From Microbacterium sp. zg-B185 (lineage in GTDB: Bacteria; Actinomycetota; Actinomycetes; Actinomycetales; Microbacteriaceae), in the NCBI RefSeq assembly GCF_030246885.1, contig NZ_CP126739.1, positions 1,860,001 to 1,924,000 on the forward strand: a stretch of DNA of 64,000 nucleotides, read 5' to 3'. The position numbers were made by a program, and so were the translations under genes. The first letter of the stretch is position 1. Every line of letters starts with the position of its first letter. Positions 59,267-64,000 of the stretch are shown in pieces. The notes under the pieces were generated by a model, which did not search any database, had not been told where the DNA came from, and was given only the letters and a program-made list of their open reading frames with translations.

Positions 59267-60088
59267 CTACCGCGTGTTCGGGTGCGGCGCCCGCAACGCC
59301 CACAGCGCGACGGCGCTGGCCGCAGCCACGTTCAGCGAATCCACGCCGCCGCCCATCGGAATGGTCACGATCGTGTCGGCCGCCTGCAGCGCCCGGGGAC
59401 TGAGGCCGTCGCCCTCGGAGCCGAGCATCAGCGCCACCCGTTCGGGGCGGTGCGCGGCGAACTCATCCAGCCCGACGGCATCATCGGCCAGGGCCAGGGC
59501 AGCGAGATGGAATCCCGCGTCGCTGAGGATGTCGCGGGCGGGACCCCATTCCGGCAGCCTGGTCCACGGCACCTGGAAGACGGTCCCCATGCTCACCCGG
59601 ACACTGCGCCGGTACAGCGGGTCCGCACAGCGCGGAGTGATCAGGACGGCATCGGCGCCGAGGGCCGCGGCGCTGCGGAATGCCGCCCCCACGTTGGTGT
59701 GATCGACGATGTCATCCAGCACCACGACGGTGCGCGCCCCGGCCACCACCTCCGCGACCGACGCGAGCGGCGGCCGGTGCATGGCCGCCAGGGCGCCGCG
59801 GTGCACGGCGTACCCGGTGAGCGATTCGGCCACCGCCGAGGTGACCACGTACACGGGTGTCGCCTCGTCCTCGCCCAGGAGCACCGTGACATCGGGCAGC
59901 CATTTCGGCTGGACCAGCACCGAGCGCGGACGGTGGCCCGCGCGCAGCGCCCTTCCGATCACCTTGGCCGACTCGGCGATGTACAGACCCCCGTCCGGTT
60001 CGAGCACCCGGCGCAGAGCAACATCGGTCAGGTCGCGGTAGTCCGCCAGCCGGGCATCTGCCGCATCGGAAATCTCGACGACCTTCAT
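59267..60088 (-). CDS. TrmH/SpoU-family RNA 2'-O-methyltransferase
   Basis: A 273-residue SPOUT methyltransferase: an N-terminal L30e-like domain (about 1-105) and a knotted domain with motif 1 DIVDHTNVGAAFRSAAALGA, motif 2 VALMLGSEGDGLS and motif 3 IPMGGGVDSLNVAAASAVAL. It methylates a ribose in rRNA or tRNA; the site is unknown. GAGGGAG before the ATG at 60088 fixes the start. Convergent with the SGNH gene. Confidence 0.92.
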   Translation of the reverse strand: MKVVEISDAADARLADYRDLTDVALRRVLEPDGGLYIAESAKVIGRALRAGHRPRSVLVQPKWLPDVTVLLGEDEATPVYVVTSAVAESLTGYAVHRGALAAMHRPPLASVAEVVAGARTVVVLDDIVDHTNVGAAFRSAAALGADAVLITPRCADPLYRRSVRVSMGTVFQVPWTRLPEWGPARDILSDAGFHLAALALADDAVGLDEFAAHRPERVALMLGSEGDGLSPRALQAADTIVTIPMGGGVDSLNVAAASAVALWALRAPHPNTR

Positions 60089-60234
60089 CCGTGCTCCCTC
60101 GATCCGCGCCACCGGTGACGCCGGACCGCCCTCCCACTCTCCCAGGTGCGGACCGATACGTAACATCCCGGAAAACCGCGCCGCCTACACTCTGAGCACA
60201 GGCTCGAACTCGAGGGGGTGATCGCATCACGGCC

Positions 60235-61092
60235 GTGGCCCAGCAGGATGCCCAGACCGCCGAGGAGGTCGACCGCGCCGTGAACGCGCTCTCGGGACGC
60301 AGATTGGCCGTCCTCACCGGCGCCGGCATATCGACCGATTCCGGCATTCCCGACTATCGGGGCACGGGAGCGCCGGTGCGCGCGCCGATGAGCGTGGAGC
60401 AGTTCCTGGCCAGCGAAGACGCGCGCCGCAGGTACTGGGTCGGCAGCCACCTCGGGTGGCGCGCCTTCTCTGCGGCCGCGCCGAACCCCGGCCACACCGC
60501 CCTGGCGGCGCTGGAGAGGCAGGGCATCGCCACCGGCGTCATCACCCAGAACGTCGACGGCCTCCACCTGCGCGCCGGGAGCCGCCGGGTGGTGGAGCTG
60601 CACGGCACGATGCGGCGGGTCTTCTGCACGCACTGCGGTCAGGTCTTCGACCGTCGTGACCTGGCGCAGCGGGTCGAGGCCGACAACCCCTGGATCACGA
60701 TCCCCGAGAACGTCCCCCTCGGACCCGACGGCGACGTGCTTCCGCAGAGCACGACAGGATTCCGCATTCCCGCCTGCACGGTGTGCGGCGGCATGCTCAA
60801 GCCCGATGTCGTCTTCTTCGGCGAGTTCATCCCGGCCGAGAAGTTCCGCGAGGCCGAGCAGCTGGTGCGCGCGAGCGACGCCCTCGTGATCGCCGGCTCC
60901 TCCCTCGTGGTCAACTCCGGCATCCGTCTGCTGGAACGGGCCCGGCGGCGGCGGCTGCCCATCGTGATCGTCAACCGCGGTCAGACGCGGGGCGACGCGC
61001 GCGCGACCGTGAAGATCGATGCAGGGGCCAGCGAAGTCCTCCAGGCGCTCGCCGACGCGCTACCCGCCCCGGCAGCCCAGCGGGGCGCATAG
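60235..61092 (+). CDS. Sir2-family NAD-dependent protein deacetylase
   Basis: A 285-residue sirtuin: NAD motif LTGAGISTDSGIPDYRGTG, ITQNVDGLHLRAG, catalytic His in VELHGTMRRVF, a four-Cys zinc site (FCTHCGQ and ACTVCGGML) and GSSLVVNSGIRL. This is a class II/SIRT4-like or bacterial sirtuin that deacylates lysines. GTG at 60235 is used; the ribosome binding site is GGGGG some 20 nt upstream, so the exact start is uncertain. Confidence 0.92.
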   Translation: MAQQDAQTAEEVDRAVNALSGRRLAVLTGAGISTDSGIPDYRGTGAPVRAPMSVEQFLASEDARRRYWVGSHLGWRAFSAAAPNPGHTALAALERQGIATGVITQNVDGLHLRAGSRRVVELHGTMRRVFCTHCGQVFDRRDLAQRVEADNPWITIPENVPLGPDGDVLPQSTTGFRIPACTVCGGMLKPDVVFFGEFIPAEKFREAEQLVRASDALVIAGSSLVVNSGIRLLERARRRRLPIVIVNRGQTRGDARATVKIDAGASEVLQALADALPAPAAQRGA

Positions 61093-61101
61093 GCTCGAGC
61101 G

Positions 61102-61716
61102 GTGACTCTGCTGACCCTCGTCCGCCACGGCGAGACCGACTGGAACCGTGCCCGGCGTGTCCAGGGATCGACCGACATCCCCCTGAACGAGACCGGCCGG
61201 GCTCAGGCGCGGGATGCCGCCGCCGCCCTGCGCGCCCAGCTCGACCTGTCCGCGGCCGCCGCCTGCCCCGTCGTGGTCTCGAGCGACCTGTCGCGCGCGC
61301 GGGAGACGGCCGAGATCATCGCGGATGAGCTCGGCCTGGCGGCACCGCGCACCTACGCCGGGATGCGGGAGCGGGCGTACGGCGAAGCCGAAGGCGTCGA
61401 CGCGGACGAGTTCCTGGCGCGCTGGGGCGACTGGCACGCCGCGGAGATCCCGGGCGCGGAGCCGTGGCCTCAGCTGCGCGCGCGCGGACTGCGCGCACTG
61501 GACGAGATCGTGCGCGACGCCCGCCGAGCGACGGCGCCCGCCGCGGCATCCGTGGTCGTGGTGACACACGGTGCGCTCATCCGGGAGCTGATCCGCCATG
61601 CCACCGGGGGCGAACTGCCGCTGGTCGGGGAGCGCCTGGCGAACGGCTCCGCGCACACCATGCGGTACGAACCGGAGCGCCTCAGCCTGCTCACCTACGC
61701 CGGCGCGAGGGCGTAG
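61102..61716 (+). CDS. Histidine phosphatase (phosphoglycerate mutase-like)
   Basis: A 204-residue branch 1 histidine phosphatase: LTLVRHGETDWNRARRVQGS (phospho-His), Arg in SSDLSRARETAEI, acid Glu in MRERAYGEAEG and second His in VVVTHGALIREL. It probably acts on small phosphoesters. TAGGCT lies 6 nt before the GTG start, 9 nt after the Sir2 stop, so it can be read alone. Confidence 0.92.
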   Translation: MTLLTLVRHGETDWNRARRVQGSTDIPLNETGRAQARDAAAALRAQLDLSAAAACPVVVSSDLSRARETAEIIADELGLAAPRTYAGMRERAYGEAEGVDADEFLARWGDWHAAEIPGAEPWPQLRARGLRALDEIVRDARRATAPAAASVVVVTHGALIRELIRHATGGELPLVGERLANGSAHTMRYEPERLSLLTYAGARA

Positions 61717-61728
61717 TTCCGGCGGGCG

Positions 61729-62535
61729 CTACGCCCGCCGCAGCGTGGCGCGGGCGTGGCGCAGCACCGGCTCGTCGACCATGCGGCCCCGATGGGTGAA
61801 GACGCCTCCCTCGGTCTCGGCCGCAGCCAGCACCGAGCGGGCCCAGGCGAGGGCGGCGGGGGTGGGCCGGTACGCATCGCGGATGATCTGAACCTGGCTC
61901 GGGTGGATGCAGGCGGTGGCGGCGAAGCCGGATGCCGCGGCGTCGGCCGCTTCGATCGTGAGCCGCTTGGTCTCGGCGATATCCAGGTGCACCGCGTCGA
62001 CCGCGGCCTTCCCCTGCGCGCCCGCTGCCAGCAGGACCCGCGCGCGCGCGACCCGTGCCACGTCGCGGTAGCGCCCGTTGGGCTTTCGGCTGGAGGTGCC
62101 GCCCAGGCTGGCGACCAGATCCTCCGCTCCCCACATGAGCGCGACGACCTGATCGTGTGCGGCGAGCTTCTCCGCGGCCACCACACCGCGTGCCGTCTCG
62201 CAGAGCGCGATGATCGTGAACCGCCGACCGATCGCTCTGAGCTGGGTGACCCCCTCGGCCTTCGCGATCATGACGGTGCGGTAGTCCGTCTGGGACAGGG
62301 TCGCCAGGTCCGCCACGAACGCGTCGGTCCCGGGCGGGTTGATGCGGACGATCACCCGATCGGGATCGAGTTCGGATTCGATCAGGGCGCCCCGGGCAGC
62401 GGTCTTGGCCGCCGGTGCGACGGCGTCCTCGAGGTCCAGGATCACCGCATCCGCACGCTGCAGGGCCTTCTCGAAGCGCTCCGGCCGGTCCGCAGGGCAG
62501 AACAGCAGCGCGGGCCCGTGGTCCAGAACGGTCAT
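61729..62535 (-). CDS. HpcH/HpaI (CitE-like) acyl-CoA lyase
   Basis: A 268-residue CitE-type TIM-barrel lyase: LLFCPADRPERFEKALQRAD, DAVILDLEDAVAP, metal Glu in IALCETARGVV and Asp in MWGAEDLVASLGG, and GFAATACIHPSQVQIIRDAY. In M. tuberculosis the homologous position (Rv2498c, before maoC and fadE19) encodes an enzyme that cleaves citramalyl-CoA-type thioesters in itaconate and leucine breakdown; the same is inferred here. Its ATG overlaps the maoC stop. Confidence 0.88.
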   Translation of the reverse strand: MTVLDHGPALLFCPADRPERFEKALQRADAVILDLEDAVAPAAKTAARGALIESELDPDRVIVRINPPGTDAFVADLATLSQTDYRTVMIAKAEGVTQLRAIGRRFTIIALCETARGVVAAEKLAAHDQVVALMWGAEDLVASLGGTSSRKPNGRYRDVARVARARVLLAAGAQGKAAVDAVHLDIAETKRLTIEAADAAASGFAATACIHPSQVQIIRDAYRPTPAALAWARSVLAAAETEGGVFTHRGRMVDEPVLRHARATLRRA

Positions 62536-63071
62536 GACTCCTCCTCGGCGTTCGCGGCGTCCCGGCACCACATCAGCGCGATCCTGGTGGCCGTCGCGAC
62601 GACCGTGCCGTCCTGATTGCGGCCGGTGTGGCGCATCGTGACGATCCCCTGGCCGGGTCGTGAGGCGGAGAGCCGCTTCTGCAGGACCTCGGTCTCGGTG
62701 TACAGGGTGTCGCCGTGCACGAGCGGTGCGGGAAAGGCGACGTCGGTCATCCCGAGCTGGGCGACCAGCGTGCCCTGCGTGATCTGGCCGACCGAGGCCC
62801 CGACCATGGTCGCCAGAGTCCACATCGAGTTCATCAGCCGCTGCCCGAACGGCTGCGTCGCCGAGTACGCAGCGTCCAGGTGCAGGGCCTGCGTGTTCAT
62901 CGTCAACGCAGAGAACAGCACGTTGTCGGCTTCGGTCGCGGTGCGCCCCGGGCGATGGTGGTAGCGGGCGCCGATCTGGAGCTCCTCGAAGTACAGTCCC
63001 CGCTGGATGTGGTCGCTCTGCGGCGATACCGGCTCGTTCACGGCGCTCACGCTACCCGAGGCGCCGATCAC
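62532..63071 (-). CDS. MaoC-family dehydratase
   Basis: A 179-residue hotdog-fold hydratase: FEELQIGARYHHRPGRTATE, and the active-site region LTMNTQALHLDAAYSA, where the usual GDxNPxH motif reads MNTQALH (Asp replaced by Asn). This variant resembles that of mesaconyl-CoA hydratase-type members. GTG at 63071 overlaps the dehydrogenase stop (GTGA); GTG at 63050 is an alternative. It is predicted to hydrate an unsaturated branched acyl-CoA made by the upstream dehydrogenase. Confidence 0.85.
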   Translation of the reverse strand: MIGASGSVSAVNEPVSPQSDHIQRGLYFEELQIGARYHHRPGRTATEADNVLFSALTMNTQALHLDAAYSATQPFGQRLMNSMWTLATMVGASVGQITQGTLVAQLGMTDVAFPAPLVHGDTLYTETEVLQKRLSASRPGQGIVTMRHTGRNQDGTVVATATRIALMWCRDAANAEEES

Positions 63072-64000
63072 AGGCCGAGCGCCCGTGAGATGACCAGGAG
63101 CTGCACCTCGCTGGTGCCCTCGCCGATCTCGAGGATCTTCGAGTCCCGAAAATGGCGCGCGACCGGGTACTCGTTCATGAACCCGTTGCCGCCGAAGATC
63201 TGCGTGGCATCACGGGCGTTGTCCATCGCCGCGTCGCTCGCGGTCAGCTTGGCGATCGCCGCCTCCACCTTGAACGGCCTGCCGGCATCGCGCAGGCGCG
63301 CCGCGTGGTGCCAGGCCAGACGCGCGTTGTGAACGCGCAGCTGCATCCGCGCGAGCATGAACTGGATGCTCTGCCGCGTCGAGAGCTGCTCACCGAACAC
63401 CGTGCGCTTCTTGGCGTAGTCCACCGCCGCTTCCAGGCATCCCTCGGCCGCGCCGGTCGAGAGCGCGGCGATCGCGATGCGGCCCTCGTCCAGGATGTGC
63501 AGGAAGTTCGCGAAACCGCGTCCTCGTTCGCCCAGCAGATTGCCTGCAGGCACGCGTGCGTCCTGGAAGGTGAGCGGATGCGTGTCGGAGGCGTGCCATC
63601 CGACCTTGTCGTAGGCAGGCTCCACGGTGAAGCCGGGGGTGCCGTTGGGCACGATGATCGTGGAGATCTGCTTGCGGCCGTCGCTCTCCCCCGTCACCGC
63701 CGTCACGGTGACGAACCGCGTGATGTCCGTGCCGGAGTTGGTGATGAACTGCTTGGAGCCGTTGATGACCCACTCGTCCCCGTCCAGCCGGGCTGTGGTG
63801 CGCGTCGCGCCGGCATCCGAACCCGCCTCGGGCTCGGTCAGGCCGAAGCCGGCCAGAGCGCGTCCGGCGAGCAGGTCCGGGAGCAGCTCGTGCCGCTGCG
63901 CGTCGGTGCCGAAGCGGAAGACCGGCATGGCGCCGAGGCTGACGCCGGCCTCCAGCGTGATGGCGATCGACTGGTCGACCCGCCCCAGCCCCTCGATGGC
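63068..64000 (-). CDS. Acyl-CoA dehydrogenase (C-terminal 310 residues; cut by window edge)
   Basis: The frame is open to base 64000, so the N-terminus lies outside. Visible parts are the FAD/acyl signature AGFGLTEPEAGSDAGATRTT, substrate-loop VEPAYDKVGWHASDTHPLTF, and the C-terminal signature LEIGEGTSEVQLLVISRALG, which carries the usual base Glu. It is closest in layout to branched/short-chain enzymes. First visible gene of the acd-maoC-citE operon, which reads leftward with 4-nt overlaps. Confidence 0.92.
   Translation of the reverse strand, partial: AIEGLGRVDQSIAITLEAGVSLGAMPVFRFGTDAQRHELLPDLLAGRALAGFGLTEPEAGSDAGATRTTARLDGDEWVINGSKQFITNSGTDITRFVTVTAVTGESDGRKQISTIIVPNGTPGFTVEPAYDKVGWHASDTHPLTFQDARVPAGNLLGERGRGFANFLHILDEGRIAIAALSTGAAEGCLEAAVDYAKKRTVFGEQLSTRQSIQFMLARMQLRVHNARLAWHHAARLRDAGRPFKVEAAIAKLTASDAAMDNARDATQIFGGNGFMNEYPVARHFRDSKILEIGEGTSEVQLLVISRALGL

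Noticed and set aside
1..64000. CRISPR arrays, insertion sequences, prophage modules
   Set aside because: No regularly spaced repeats, transposase or phage structural genes were recognised. The only recombinase is the truncated fragment at 19827-20075.

Overview
The window is high-GC actinobacterial DNA, most likely Microbacteriaceae (Microbacterium or a close relative). This rests on gene content and order: RbpA, the pafB-pafC-tatA-tatC-helY order, an ANTAR response regulator beside polA, DUF6458, and many GTG/TTG starts. The genus is inferred from sequence character alone.

Left third (1 to about 21.7 kb): a loose, gene-poor accessory region. It holds a gadB-gadC pair, a lipoprotein and several tiny membrane proteins, an AraC regulator with a 40-bp perfect palindrome upstream, an SRPBCC-DUF1990 protein, a bacterial PH-domain protein, a glycosyltransferase beside a DUF4062/STAND-ATPase split into two overlapping frames, a SARP-nSTAND1 regulator with a frameshifted 3' end, and a secreted vanadium-dependent haloperoxidase. 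Between these lie gene remains: two broken relatives of the DUF1990 gene, a frameshifted HEPN (ApeA-like) fragment, a serine-recombinase N-terminus and a siderophore-interacting-protein N-terminus. The region stops at the 3' end of tRNA-Leu(CAA), the usual geometry of a tRNA-associated genomic island.

Right two thirds (21.8 to 64 kb): a compact core chromosome with few gaps and many 4-nt overlaps. In order: ANTAR regulator, thioesterase, polA; a run of single enzymes (DUF885 peptidase, phosphoribosyltransferase, LLM oxidoreductase, MFS transporter, SGNH hydrolase, DHFR-like reductase); an arsR-AHSA1-hydrolase operon; S9 peptidase-SDR; nfeD-SPFH-GDPD; rbpA facing lnt; pafB-pafC-tatA-tatC-helY; a tandem FKBP lipoprotein; trmI-HAD; PAC2; uppP; an M20 peptidase; tRNA-Leu(GAG); VIT1/rubrerythrin; a DEAD helicase; an SGNH paralogue; an rRNA methylase; Sir2; a histidine phosphatase; and citE-maoC-acyl-CoA dehydrogenase, the last cut by the window edge.

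Two genome-wide features stand out. First, at least 17 genes carry a TANNNT hexamer exactly 6 or 7 nt before the start codon, which points to leaderless mRNAs and also fixes several start sites. Second, the interval between trmI and pafB, which in mycobacteria contains the Pup-proteasome genes, here holds only one FKBP lipoprotein gene. No CRISPR array, intact transposase, integrase or prophage was found.
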